Source: JBGMEA01 sp041447245
Lineage (GTDB): Bacteria; Bacillota; Clostridia; Eubacteriales; Anaerofustaceae
Assembly (NCBI GenBank): GCA_041447245.1
Contig: JBGMEA010000027.1
Location: 124,001 to 188,000, forward strand
DNA length: 64,000 bases
Reading direction: 5' to 3'
This document shows, in pieces, positions 1 through 8,359 of the stretch. The position numbers and the translations under genes are program-made. The number at the start of each line of letters is the position of its first letter. Positions within the stretch are counted from its first letter, which is position 1. The notes below the pieces were generated by a model. That model was given only the letters and a program-made list of their open reading frames with translations. It did no database searches and was not told where the DNA came from.

Positions 1-395
1 TTTTTAATGATTCTCTGTGGGCACGCTTTGACGCAGAGCATGCATTCCAAACATTTTTCCGTGTCAAATACCAGTTTGTTCTCTTCATTCATATACAGAG
101 CCCCAACTTCGCATGCCGCCACACACGCCCCGCAACCGATGCACTTGTCAAAATCGATATAGGTGCTCGTTCCGTCCTTTTTCACTTTGATGTTCTGACT
201 TTTCAGATACGCAATGCCGCTCTTAATGTTTTTTTCCGTGCCTTCCAGTTCGATCAGAAGACGTCCTTCGATATTGTAATTGATCTGAGCCTTGAGAATG
301 TTGATCTTCAGATCATAATTTTTCACGAGATTGTATGTAATCGGCTCTCCCGTCAGCTGCTTCGGAAAGAGCAGTAACAGTTTCACTTTGTTCAT
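1..395 (-). CDS. NIL-domain 4Fe-4S ferredoxin (homocysteine biosynthesis partner), 3' end outside window
   Basis: Translation of the reverse strand gives an N-terminal NIL domain (about residues 1-75, starting MNKVKLLLLFPKQLTGEP) followed by two 4Fe-4S motifs, CIGCGACVAAC and CLECMLCVKAC. NIL domains are otherwise found on methionine ABC transporter ATPases. In methanogens a NIL-ferredoxin works with a DUF39 protein to make homocysteine from aspartate semialdehyde and sulfide, the ferredoxin supplying electrons. The ATG overlaps the stop of the upstream DUF39 gene (TAATG), so the two are translationally coupled and share the SAM riboswitch. The reading frame runs off the left edge, so the C-terminus is not visible. 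Family assignment is firm; the reaction is inferred from the methanogen pair. Confidence 0.88.
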   Translation of the reverse strand, partial: MNKVKLLLLFPKQLTGEPITYNLVKNYDLKINILKAQINYNIEGRLLIELEGTEKNIKSGIAYLKSQNIKVKKDGTSTYIDFDKCIGCGACVAACEVGALYMNEENKLVFDTEKCLECMLCVKACPQRIIK

Positions 396-1576
396 TAGTT
401 GCTTCCTCCCTTTGGAGATTTCGGGCGAATGTTCAGCGAATGCAGTTTATTCCCGATCGGGAATTTCATCACCGGTTCCGTCAGCGTAAATTCACCTTTT
501 TGTATCTGTTCTTTCAGAATCGCCGCGATCTGTCTTGCTTTTGAAAGACTGGCCATCGGCGAGGTACGCACCTGTTTTCCTCCGATTTCGACAAATCCGC
601 TTTTCAGCTGTGCATAGCTCACTTTCGCAAGCGGAGGCACACCGCTTTCGCTTTTCTTGGAATAATCGTAAACATAAGTGAAGATGTCTTTGTCTTCGAC
701 ACTCACAAATTTCATCATTTCCTCATCCAAAATCGGAATCGGAATCCCGATGCCGACAAACATGCTGGTGCCATATTTTTCATACACTGCAGGTTTGATG
801 AAATCCGTCGACATTTCTTTCATATTTCCCATCACTGCAATCGTGGCACCGCTCCCGATCGGCACACCGTTCTCTCCGCGTTCCCCTCCCGTATTAAACT
901 GGGTTCCCTGCCAACTGACATACCCCTGTGTTCCCGCAAGAAATATTTTGGTTCCCATCCCGATTGTTCGGAAGTACGGATCATTCAGAAGCGGGCTGAG
1001 CTGCGCAGAGGTGGAATACGTTACATTGGTGCAGTTCGGCTGCAATATTCCCATATAAGTATATAACCGTTTGGATGACGTGTTCGTCGCGGCACCGTAA
1101 TTCTGATAAGCATTTCTCGGATTGTACAGATACGCCTCATTGATGTCATTGATATTGATATACGTTTTGATCTCTTTTCTCGGGTAACAGTCCGTTCCTT
1201 CGGAATATGCCCTCAGTTCAATGTCTAATCCATCGATCAGATCACAGATCACGTGTGCGCCGCCGTATTCGATCCCTTGATCCTTGCTCGGCTGGGTCGC
1301 CCCGATGTAGGTATCCACCGCGGCCAATCCGCCGTAAGCTTCCACATTGTTCAAATATATTTTTCCCATTCGGATCGGCGGTGTGGAATGTCCGAAATTC
1401 AGAAATGCCCCAGATGAGCACATCGGCCCGAACGTAGCGGTTGTCACAACATCCACATATTCGCTGGCTTTCTTGATTCCTTCGCTTTTGACGATATCGA
1501 TAATCTCTTCGGCATCAACGACGACCGCCTTTCCGGCCACTATCTTTTCATTGATTTCCTGATAAGTTTTTGCCAT
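395..1576 (-). CDS. DUF39 family homocysteine biosynthesis protein
   Basis: This 393-residue protein starts MAKTYQEINEKIVAGKAVVV and matches the DUF39 family (MA1821 type), proposed to convert aspartate semialdehyde plus sulfide to homocysteine together with a NIL-ferredoxin. A conserved Cys lies near residue 53 (FGPMCSSGAF) and further Cys residues occur in the middle of the chain. The ATG is chosen because GGAGGA sits five bases upstream; a TTG four codons earlier falls inside that Shine-Dalgarno. A SAM-I riboswitch and terminator precede the gene, which fits a product that feeds methionine synthesis. The downstream ferredoxin overlaps by one base. Function in this organism is inferred from family, partner and riboswitch together. 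Confidence 0.87.
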   Translation of the reverse strand: MAKTYQEINEKIVAGKAVVVDAEEIIDIVKSEGIKKASEYVDVVTTATFGPMCSSGAFLNFGHSTPPIRMGKIYLNNVEAYGGLAAVDTYIGATQPSKDQGIEYGGAHVICDLIDGLDIELRAYSEGTDCYPRKEIKTYININDINEAYLYNPRNAYQNYGAATNTSSKRLYTYMGILQPNCTNVTYSTSAQLSPLLNDPYFRTIGMGTKIFLAGTQGYVSWQGTQFNTGGERGENGVPIGSGATIAVMGNMKEMSTDFIKPAVYEKYGTSMFVGIGIPIPILDEEMMKFVSVEDKDIFTYVYDYSKKSESGVPPLAKVSYAQLKSGFVEIGGKQVRTSPMASLSKARQIAAILKEQIQKGEFTLTEPVMKFPIGNKLHSLNIRPKSPKGGSN

Positions 1577-1592
1577 GTTGTCCTCCAAACAT

Positions 1593-1621
1593 AAAAAGTA
1601 TCTTTCATAAGAAAGATACTT
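1593..1621 (-). terminator. S-box transcription terminator
   Basis: An 11-bp perfect stem (AAGTATCTTTC with GAAAGATACTT, loop TTAT) runs into a T-run on the reverse strand, between the aptamer and the Shine-Dalgarno of the DUF39 gene. It should form when SAM is bound and switch the homocysteine pair off. Confidence 0.85.
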
Positions 1622-1639
1622 TGATCATCAGCAGATAGC

Positions 1640-1736
1640 ATTCATCTTTCATTTCTTATGAAATGCAGGAATTGGCACCACACATCTCTGCAGGTTGCCG
1701 GGCTTCATTGGACCTGTCCCTCAGCCACTCTCGATA
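1640..1736 (-). promoter_or_regulatory. SAM-I (S-box) riboswitch
   Basis: The reverse strand carries the S-box landmarks in order: TTATCGAGAGTGGCTGAGGG, then ACAGGTCCAATGAAGCCCGG, then CAACC, then GGTGCCAATTCC, and a closing GAAAGATGA. These are the P1/P2 kink-turn side, the P3 core and the P4 junction of the SAM-I aptamer. It is followed by an intrinsic terminator, so the expected mode is SAM-induced termination. It controls the DUF39/NIL-ferredoxin pair and so links that pair to methionine metabolism. Confidence 0.93.
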
Positions 1737-1747
1737 AATTATGTTAT

Positions 1748-1776
1748 ATTATATGATATTTTATCCGAAAAAGCAA
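1748..1776 (-). promoter_or_regulatory. sigma-A promoter for the S-box transcript
   Basis: TTGCTT and TATAAT are spaced by 17 bp just upstream of the aptamer. An alternative TTGATT-17-TAAAAT pair lies about ten bases further upstream. Confidence 0.65.
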
Positions 1777-1782
1777 AAGAAA

Positions 1783-2337
1783 TCAATTCTGGAAAATTTT
1801 TCGGGTAAATTCCTGCAGACGCTCCAGATTTTCTCCTTCGAATGTTCCTCCGAATTTGTCGGAACGGAAGTAAAACAATTTTTCTTTGACTGCGCCGTTG
1901 ATATAAATCAGAAGGTGTTTCAGATTTTCCATCAGCCCGGTGAACTGTTCCGGATAGCTGGGCGCACCGCCTACTGCAAGAACATAAACGTCTTTCTGCG
2001 GCAAATCCATTTTTCCGTTACAGTAAAACATCTGGCATCGATCCAAAATTGTTTTGAGCGCCGACGGGGCGGAAGAAAAGTAGATCGAAGAAATAAACAG
2101 CAATTGATCATTCTCGATAAAATTGCGATAGATCTGCGTCATATCATCTTTGATTACACATTCCCCCTTATGCCTTTCACAGTAGTAGCAACTTTTACAG
2201 TACGCAACTTTTTTGTCGATAGCCCAATCAACCGTTATTTCATAATCGGACGGTGCTTGAGACAGAATATAATCCAATGCTTTTTTTGTGTATCCGTTTT
2301 TTCGATGCGAACCCATCATAATATACATTTTTTTCAT
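1783..2337 (-). CDS. flavodoxin-fold NAD(P)H-dependent FMN reductase / iron-sulfur flavoprotein-like
   Basis: A 184-residue flavodoxin-like reductase. MMGSHRKNGYT matches the phosphate-binding loop of the FMN reductase family, and AVGGAPSY resembles the second flavin-contact loop. A Cys cluster, CKSCYYCERHKGEC, sits where iron-sulfur flavoproteins of anaerobes carry their cysteines, so it may bind an Fe-S cluster or simply be a redox-active patch. The ATG (MKKMYIMMG) is preferred because GGGGA lies about eight bases upstream; earlier in-frame starts lack a site. It stands alone between the S-box promoter and the divergent PspC gene. Substrate is unknown. Confidence 0.75.
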   Translation of the reverse strand: MKKMYIMMGSHRKNGYTKKALDYILSQAPSDYEITVDWAIDKKVAYCKSCYYCERHKGECVIKDDMTQIYRNFIENDQLLFISSIYFSSAPSALKTILDRCQMFYCNGKMDLPQKDVYVLAVGGAPSYPEQFTGLMENLKHLLIYINGAVKEKLFYFRSDKFGGTFEGENLERLQEFTRKIFQN

Positions 2338-2464
2338 TTTAATCATCCCCATTGCTGAATTATTATAATTATAGCATAACATGGAATTAATGGCTTTTTA
2401 ATTCGTTCGGAATATGATAAATTTATTAACGAAATCTTACCATTTCTGACTATGGAGTGTTGCT

Positions 2465-3214
2465 TTGAATTCAAAACTGTATAAAAATTCTTCCAATAAA
2501 ATTATCAGCGGAGTCTGTTCCGGAATCGCAGAAGCGATTCAAATAGACCCCACCATCGTTCGCATCATCGCTGCCGCCTTATGTATTTACTGGCCGATCT
2601 CTGTTCTGATTTATCTTCTTTTGGCAATCATTCTTCCGGAAAAACCGTATGGTATGAAGTCCTCCGATTCCAGCGCTTCTGAAGATGAAACGGAACAAAA
2701 ACAGCATCAAGAATCCTCAAATACGCAGCAGCCATTCCGCACAAAGCCACCTGCGTCGGGATCCACAGCAATCGTGTTTGCCATTATTCTGATCTGCAGC
2801 GGCATCGGATTATTTGTTACTCGCGTCATTTTCAATTACGCAATCGGATTTTCCGACTTTATTACTTTCGTCACCCTCGGAATCGGGATATACCTGATTG
2901 TGTCCGGCATTGTCGAATCAGATGATGCCCATTCCCAGCGCACAACAAAAATAATCGCGGGCACTGTCATCGTCCTGTTCTGCCTGCTTTGGATTTTTAA
3001 TATCTTTGGATTCAATCTGCTTTCTGTCAACGATCTGTTCGGTTCTATCCGATATTTATGGCCGTTACTGATTATAGCAATCGGCATTAACGTCCTGCTG
3101 CCGACGCGCAAAGCGTCTGCAATTATTTGGCTAGGGTTGATCGTTGTCATTGTCATCTATACAATCTTTCACGGATCGCTTTTTTTCAATCCATTCAATC
3201 TTGTCCATATCTGA
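2465..3214 (+). CDS. PspC-domain membrane protein
   Basis: This 249-residue protein opens with a PspC domain (about residues 3-60; SGVCSGIAEAIQIDPTIVRI, then a hydrophobic stretch ending ILPEKP). A polar Ser/Glu/Gln-rich linker follows, then four or so hydrophobic segments that resemble the membrane part of LiaF-type proteins. PspC/LiaF proteins act at the membrane in envelope-stress sensing; that role here is inferred. The start is TTG, supported by GGAG seven bases upstream; no ATG is available nearby. It is monocistronic and ends in a clear terminator. Confidence 0.8.
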   Translation: MNSKLYKNSSNKIISGVCSGIAEAIQIDPTIVRIIAAALCIYWPISVLIYLLLAIILPEKPYGMKSSDSSASEDETEQKQHQESSNTQQPFRTKPPASGSTAIVFAIILICSGIGLFVTRVIFNYAIGFSDFITFVTLGIGIYLIVSGIVESDDAHSQRTTKIIAGTVIVLFCLLWIFNIFGFNLLSVNDLFGSIRYLWPLLIIAIGINVLLPTRKASAIIWLGLIVVIVIYTIFHGSLFFNPFNLVHI

Positions 3215-3238
3215 TTGTGATCGACGGATCTCCTCATC

Positions 3239-3264
3239 AAACAGAGCAGATGCTCTGTTTTTTT
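3239..3264 (+). terminator. intrinsic terminator after PspC gene
   Basis: AACAGAGCA pairs with TGCTCTGTT across a two-base loop and is followed by a run of T. Confidence 0.88.
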
Positions 3265-3383
3265 TGCTGAAAAATTACCAAGAAGGTTCCAACTTTCTAA
3301 ATCTGATTCATCGGTCACAAACAGACAGTACCATAACTCTTTCAAATGAAGACTATCATAAAATAAACATAACAGATACGCGT

Positions 3384-3421
3384 AAAAAAACATGCATCCG
3401 CTCATTTGAGCGGATGCATGC
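3384..3421 (-). terminator. intrinsic terminator after dnaJ
   Basis: On the reverse strand a long GC-rich stem (GCATGCATCCGCTCA with its complement) is followed by seven T. It ends the hrcA-grpE-dnaK-dnaJ transcript. Confidence 0.9.
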
Positions 3422-3445
3422 CAAAAATAAAGATATCCGTGTTTT

Positions 3446-4603
3446 TTATTTTTTTACAGCGCTTTTGGCTTTTTCCCAAAAATGCTTCGTCTTTTCATGA
3501 CTTTCTTTCGGTGTCAACTTGTCGAATTCCCGTAATGCGGACTTTTGTTTTTCGTTGAGTTTTTTCGGCACTTCGATATTGACCGTCACAAATTGATTCC
3601 CTTTTCCGAACCCGCCGAGATTCTGAATCCCTTTTCCTTTGATTTTAAACGTAGTTCCAGACTGTGTTCCTTCCGGGACTTTCAATTTTACCGTGCCGTC
3701 CAATGTCGGAACTCTCAGTTCGTCACCGAGCGCCACCTGCGCAAACGTGACTGGAACATCGATATAAACATCGTTGCCTTCTCTTCGGAACAATTCATGC
3801 GGTTTCACAGTGATATACACATAAACATCTCCGTTGCGCCCGCCTTTCAGCCCCGCATTTCCTTCTCCGCGAAGCGGAAGCACCGAGCCGGTGTCCACTC
3901 CGGCAGGAATCTTGATCGTAATCTGTCGGGAAACATTTTCAAATCCGCTTCCGTGACATTTTTCGCATGGAGTGTCGATAATGGTTCCTTCTCCATGACA
4001 TTTATCACAGACTTTCACCGTCTGCATCATGCCCAGAATACTTTTTTGCGTCACACGCACCTGTCCGCTGCCTCCGCACTGATCACAGGTTCTTACATTG
4101 CTGCCGGGTTTTGCACCGCTGCCGCCGCATTCTCCGCACTTTTCTTTTCTTGTCATTTTAATGACTTTTTCGCATCCGAACGCCGCTTCTTCAAATGTAA
4201 TGTTCAGATTGACGCGCAGGTCGCTTCCCTTTTGAGGTCCGTTGCCGGCACTTTGAGAAAATCCACCGCCGCCGCCTCCGAACATGTTAAAAATATCGCC
4301 GAAAATATCGCCGAAATCTCCGCTGCCACCGAACCCGCCGCCAAATCCGCCACCGAATCCGCCGCCGCCCATGTTCGGGTCGACTCCTGCGTGACCGTAT
4401 TGGTCATAGCGTTCACGTTTATCCGCGTCGCTGAGAACCTCATAGGCTTCGTTGACTTCCTTGAACTTTTCTTCGGCTTCTTTATCCCCTTGATTTTGGT
4501 CGGGGTGATATTTCATTGCCAATTTACGGTATGCTTTTTTGATTTCGTCTTCGGATGCGCCTTTTTCAACTCCGAGTATTTCGTAGTAATCTCTTTTGCT
4601 CAT
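3446..4603 (-). CDS. dnaJ: chaperone DnaJ
   Basis: At 385 residues this is a full-length type I J-protein. It has the J domain (residues 4-70) with the HPD motif (KYHPDQNQGD), a Gly/Phe-rich linker with GGGFGGG repeats, four zinc-binding CxxCxGxG repeats (CGECGGSG, CDQCGGSG, CDKCHGEG, CEKCHGSG) and the two beta-barrel substrate domains. It delivers unfolded proteins to DnaK and stimulates its ATPase. An AAGGAG site sits seven bases before the ATG. It is the last gene of the CIRCE-controlled operon. Confidence 0.98.
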   Translation of the reverse strand: MSKRDYYEILGVEKGASEDEIKKAYRKLAMKYHPDQNQGDKEAEEKFKEVNEAYEVLSDADKRERYDQYGHAGVDPNMGGGGFGGGFGGGFGGSGDFGDIFGDIFNMFGGGGGGFSQSAGNGPQKGSDLRVNLNITFEEAAFGCEKVIKMTRKEKCGECGGSGAKPGSNVRTCDQCGGSGQVRVTQKSILGMMQTVKVCDKCHGEGTIIDTPCEKCHGSGFENVSRQITIKIPAGVDTGSVLPLRGEGNAGLKGGRNGDVYVYITVKPHELFRREGNDVYIDVPVTFAQVALGDELRVPTLDGTVKLKVPEGTQSGTTFKIKGKGIQNLGGFGKGNQFVTVNIEVPKKLNEKQKSALREFDKLTPKESHEKTKHFWEKAKSAVKK

Positions 4604-4734
4604 TGGTTCTCCTTCGATCGGTCAACTCCCGATCGGACAGTTTGCTTTAGAATTGCGCAAAGACGGTTTGATAACCGCCCTTGCACATTGAAAAACCGGA
4701 AATATATCGTTATTCCCAAGCAGCTTAAATCTGC

Positions 4735-6591
4735 TTATTTATCGTCGTCATCGACCACTTCATAGTCCGCATCCACTACGTTGTCATCATCGGACGAGGA
4801 TGCATCGCCTGCGGATTGCTGATAGTTCTGTTCTCCACCCTGCGCGGCACCTTCTGTCTGCTGATACATCTTCTGCGCGATCGGATAGAACGTTTCGCTT
4901 ACCTTTTCGGTTGCGATGCGAATTGCTTCCATATCCGTTCCGTTCATTTTTTCCTTCAGATCGGCAATTGCAGCTTCCACAGCTGTTTTTTCGTCAGCCG
5001 AAATTTTGTCGCCCAGTTCTTTCATGGACTTTTCGGTCTGATAAATGGTCGAATCCGCATTGTTTTTAACGGTAATTTCTTCTTCTTTCTTTTTGTCTTC
5101 TTCGGCGAAACGTTCTGCGTCTTTCACCGCATTATCGATATCGTCTTTCGACATATTGGTCGAAGATTGGATTACAACGTTTTGAATATTGTTCGTGCCG
5201 AGGTCTTTTGCGGACACGTTTACGATGCCGTTTGCATCAATGTCGAACGTCACTTCGATCTGAGGCACGCCTCTTTGCGCCATCGGTATACCCGTCAGCT
5301 GGAAACGTCCGAGTGTCTTATTGTCGCCCGCCATTTTTCGTTCACCCTGAAGCACATGGATGTCAACAGCTGTCTGATTATCCGCCGCAGTAGAGAATAT
5401 CTGGCTTTTCTTTGTCGGAATGGTCGTATTTCGTTCAATCAATTTTGTGAATACTCCGCCGAGTGTTTCGATTCCGAGTGAAAGCGGCGTTACATCAAGC
5501 AGAAGAACGTCTTTCACATCACCGGCCAACACTCCGCCCTGGATTGCCGCACCGATCGCCACACATTCATCCGGGTTGATTCCTTTGAATGCTTCTTTCC
5601 CGGTCAGTTTTTTCACATGTTCCTGCACTGCCGGCATTCTCGTCGATCCGCCGACAAGAATCACCTTATCGATTTGCGATGCACTGAGTCCCGAATCTTT
5701 GATTGCGCTCTGCACCGGTACCGTGGTTTTTTCGATCAGATCGGCGACCAGTTCTTCAAATTTCGCACGCGTCACAGTCATATCCAAATGTTTCGGGCCT
5801 TCCGCTGTTGCGGTGATAAAGGGAAGATTGACATTCGACGTCGTGGTCGAAGACAATTCGATCTTTGTTTTTTCGGCTGCTTCCTTCAATCTCTGCACTG
5901 CCATTTTGTCGGAAGAGAGATCAATGCCGGAATCTTTCTTAAATTCTGCAATGAAGTAGTTAATCAGTCTCTGGTCAAAATCATCGCCGCCGAGTCGATT
6001 GTTGCCGTTCGTCGCCAATACTTCGAATACCCCGTCACCGAGTTCCAACACGGATACGTCGAAGGTTCCTCCGCCAAGGTCATATACCATGATTTTCTGA
6101 TTGCCTTCTTTGTCCAATCCGTATGCCAGGGAAGCCGCCGTCGGTTCGTTGATGATACGCATGACTTCCAAACCTGCAATTTTACCTGCATCTTTTGTCG
6201 CCTGTCTCTGGCTGTCCGAGAAATATGCAGGCACCGTGATTACCGCTTTTGTTACGGATTCTCCGAGATATGCTTCCGCATCCTTTTTCAGTTTCTGAAG
6301 AATCATTGCCGAAATTTCCTGCGGCGTATATTCTTTATCGTCAATTTTCACTTTGAAATTGGAACCCATTTCCCTTTTGATGGAACTGATGGTTCTGTCG
6401 GGGTTTGTGATAGCCTGTCTTTTGGCCACCTGTCCGACCAGTCGTTCTCCGTCTTTCGTAAACGCGACGACCGAAGGTGTGGTTCTGGCGCCTTCCGAGT
6501 TCGGAATAACAACGGTTTCTCCGCCTTCCAATACTGCGACGCATGAATTTGTCGTACCAAGGTCTATTCCGATAATTTTTTCTTTACCCAT
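4735..6591 (-). CDS. dnaK: chaperone DnaK (Hsp70)
   Basis: This 618-residue Hsp70 starts MGKEKIIGIDLGTTNSCVAV. The nucleotide-binding domain shows IGIDLGTTNS, the YDLGGGTFDVS phosphate loop and VILVGGSTRMP; the substrate domain follows LLLDVTPLSLGIETLGG. The C-terminal lid ends in an acidic tail. It folds and protects proteins in an ATP cycle driven by DnaJ and GrpE. AGGAGG precedes the ATG. The 131-base gap to dnaJ contains weak dyads but no T-tract and no obvious second promoter. Confidence 0.99.
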   Translation of the reverse strand: MGKEKIIGIDLGTTNSCVAVLEGGETVVIPNSEGARTTPSVVAFTKDGERLVGQVAKRQAITNPDRTISSIKREMGSNFKVKIDDKEYTPQEISAMILQKLKKDAEAYLGESVTKAVITVPAYFSDSQRQATKDAGKIAGLEVMRIINEPTAASLAYGLDKEGNQKIMVYDLGGGTFDVSVLELGDGVFEVLATNGNNRLGGDDFDQRLINYFIAEFKKDSGIDLSSDKMAVQRLKEAAEKTKIELSSTTTSNVNLPFITATAEGPKHLDMTVTRAKFEELVADLIEKTTVPVQSAIKDSGLSASQIDKVILVGGSTRMPAVQEHVKKLTGKEAFKGINPDECVAIGAAIQGGVLAGDVKDVLLLDVTPLSLGIETLGGVFTKLIERNTTIPTKKSQIFSTAADNQTAVDIHVLQGERKMAGDNKTLGRFQLTGIPMAQRGVPQIEVTFDIDANGIVNVSAKDLGTNNIQNVVIQSSTNMSKDDIDNAVKDAERFAEEDKKKEEEITVKNNADSTIYQTEKSMKELGDKISADEKTAVEAAIADLKEKMNGTDMEAIRIATEKVSETFYPIAQKMYQQTEGAAQGGEQNYQQSAGDASSSDDDNVVDADYEVVDDDDK

Positions 6592-6617
6592 AATATTTAA
6601 TTCCTCCTGGTTTCTAT

Positions 6618-7187
6618 CTATCTTTTATTCACTTTGACCATCGCTGGTCTGATTATTTTGTCCTGATACTGGTAACCGGGCTGAAGCTCTTCGACGATCA
6701 GCTCGTCTTCCCGATCCGGATCATTTTCCGTCATAACCGCATAATGTTTATTCGGATCAAATGTTTCGCCGACCGTCGGAATCAGTGCAAGTCCTTCTTC
6801 TGTGAGCAAATCATTCAATTGTTTTGCGACCATTTTCATTCCCTGATAAAATGGAGTGTCATTCTGAGGATCACTCTTGATTGCTCTGTCAAAATTATCC
6901 AATACGCCGATCAGCTTTGTCATCAGTCCGGAAATCGCATAAGTCGAAATTTCATATTTTTCTTTGACGGCGCGTTTCCTGAAATTGTCAAAATCCGCAT
7001 GCAGTCTGAGATGTGTTTCCTTTAATTCATCCAGTTCTTTTCTCAGCTGTTCCGCTTCATTATCCACAACGGTTTCTTCCTGCTGCAATTCTTCTTCCAT
7101 CACAGCATCTTCTGCTTCATTAATCTCCTGCTGCTCACTCATCCGTTCACCGTCTTTCTTTTTTGCTTTTTTTGGTTCTTTATCCAT
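6618..7187 (-). CDS. grpE: nucleotide exchange factor GrpE
   Basis: A 189-residue GrpE. The first 55 residues are charged and low-complexity; a long helix (about 45-95) with FDNFRKR follows; the C-terminal beta domain contains PTVGETFDPNKHYAVM. It releases ADP from DnaK. The ATG begins immediately after the hrcA stop (TAAATG), and GGAGGAGAGG lies in the end of hrcA, so translation is coupled. Confidence 0.97.
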   Translation of the reverse strand: MDKEPKKAKKKDGERMSEQQEINEAEDAVMEEELQQEETVVDNEAEQLRKELDELKETHLRLHADFDNFRKRAVKEKYEISTYAISGLMTKLIGVLDNFDRAIKSDPQNDTPFYQGMKMVAKQLNDLLTEEGLALIPTVGETFDPNKHYAVMTENDPDREDELIVEELQPGYQYQDKIIRPAMVKVNKR

Positions 7188-8228
7188 TTATCCCTCTCCT
7201 CCGAGACTGCTCGAAATATGGTTGGTTAATTCTTTTGCCATTGAGTTCAGGGCGGATACACAATAATCATAATTCATTCTCGTCGGTCCCAATATTCCGA
7301 TCGTTCCGATCGGATTTCCGTTCAGCCTGTATGTAGCGGTCAGAATCGAACAATCATTGAGTTCTTCCCTTTCATTTTCGGTTCCGATTTTCACACTGTA
7401 ATTTTCACTCAGCGCACTGTGCAGAAGCACCGACAACAAATCCTGTTTGTGCAGCGCATCCAACAGATGTCTCGCTTTATTCATATCCTGAAATTCAGGA
7501 TAGTTGAATATTTCCGTCAGTCCTGTTGTATATACCTTTTCTCCGTTATCCTGATTCAGAATATATTTGATTGCAGGCACCACTTCGGCAAGAATTTTCT
7601 GTTCGGACGGATTTAGCGCCTCGATTTTTTCTCCGAATCCCGCAACGCTCATTTCCGTTTCAATGTCTTTGATGCATAAATTCAGGAAATTTGTTATTTT
7701 TTCCAGTTGTGCCGTGTTTACTTTCCCCGAGAGTTTCAGCTCGGCATTTTTGACAAGCCCCTGCTTGGTAATCAGGATCAGCAGAACTCTCTCATTTTCA
7801 ATGTGGATTAAACGCACATCCTTGATATTAAACGAAGCAATGCTCGGCGTCATGACCAATGAAGTGTAATTCGTGATCTTGGTCAGGATTTCGGCTGTCT
7901 TTCTGACTGCCGCATTCAGTTCCCCCAAATATTCGCGGTATTGTTTACGCACCTGTTCTGTGATATGTTCATCCAAATCAAAGATATGCATAAACTGATC
8001 GACATACATTCGGTAAGCTTTGTCGGAAGGGATTCGTCCGGCTGACGCATGCGGCTGAATCAGATATCCCATATCTTCCAAATCCGACATTTCGTTTCGG
8101 ATCGTAGCCGAAGAAATTCCGAGGTTATATTTCTTTTCAATCGTTCTCGACCCGACGGGCTCTCCCGATTCAATATAATCCCGAATGATGGAATATAAGA
8201 TTTCGTACTTCCTTTCATTGTTATGCAT
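7188..8228 (-). CDS. hrcA: heat-inducible transcription repressor HrcA
   Basis: This 346-residue HrcA has an N-terminal winged helix (about residues 5-70; GEPVGSRTIEKKYNLGISSATIRNEMSDLEDMGYL is split by the recognition helix), a GAF-like central domain and an inserted dimerisation domain. HrcA binds CIRCE and represses chaperone genes until GroE-dependent folding of HrcA fails during stress. A perfect CIRCE lies about 40 bases upstream of its own ATG, so the operon is autoregulated. Confidence 0.97.
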   Translation of the reverse strand: MHNNERKYEILYSIIRDYIESGEPVGSRTIEKKYNLGISSATIRNEMSDLEDMGYLIQPHASAGRIPSDKAYRMYVDQFMHIFDLDEHITEQVRKQYREYLGELNAAVRKTAEILTKITNYTSLVMTPSIASFNIKDVRLIHIENERVLLILITKQGLVKNAELKLSGKVNTAQLEKITNFLNLCIKDIETEMSVAGFGEKIEALNPSEQKILAEVVPAIKYILNQDNGEKVYTTGLTEIFNYPEFQDMNKARHLLDALHKQDLLSVLLHSALSENYSVKIGTENEREELNDCSILTATYRLNGNPIGTIGILGPTRMNYDYCVSALNSMAKELTNHISSSLGGEG

Positions 8229-8267
8229 GCTTCTCGCCTCCGTAAATACAGAGATATTTCTATTTTG

Positions 8268-8294
8268 TTAGCACTCTATCCAATCGAGTGCTAA
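8268..8294 (-). promoter_or_regulatory. CIRCE operator
   Basis: TTAGCACTC, nine bases, GAGTGCTAA: the exact CIRCE consensus. It starts about 10 bases downstream of the -10 box, covering the transcription start of the hrcA operon. Confidence 0.98.
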
Positions 8295-8304
8295 CATTAC
8301 TCTA

Positions 8305-8333
8305 AAAATATCACTAAAGACGTCGTTTGTCAA
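8305..8333 (-). promoter_or_regulatory. sigma-A promoter of hrcA-grpE-dnaK-dnaJ
   Basis: TTGACA and TATTTT separated by 17 bp on the reverse strand, directly upstream of CIRCE and just beyond the hemW stop codon. Confidence 0.9.
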
Positions 8334-8359
8334 GAGAAACAGATCAAAATCATTCGTAT

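Noticed and set aside
1741..2358. Forward frame opposite the flavodoxin gene
   Set aside because: Covers the S-box promoter and mirrors a recognised reductase; not coding.
4604..4734. Dyads between dnaK and dnaJ as terminator or second promoter
   Set aside because: Stems are short and imperfect, with no T-run and no -35/-10 pair; they may only attenuate or stabilise the message.
3545..4765. 406-codon forward frame opposite dnaJ and the dnaJ-dnaK gap
   Set aside because: A shadow of dnaJ; the Ala-rich middle is simply the reverse of the Gly-rich linker.
5617..6546. Long forward-strand frame opposite dnaK
   Set aside because: It mirrors dnaK codons, is rich in Cys, His, Phe and Arg, and has no Shine-Dalgarno or family resemblance.
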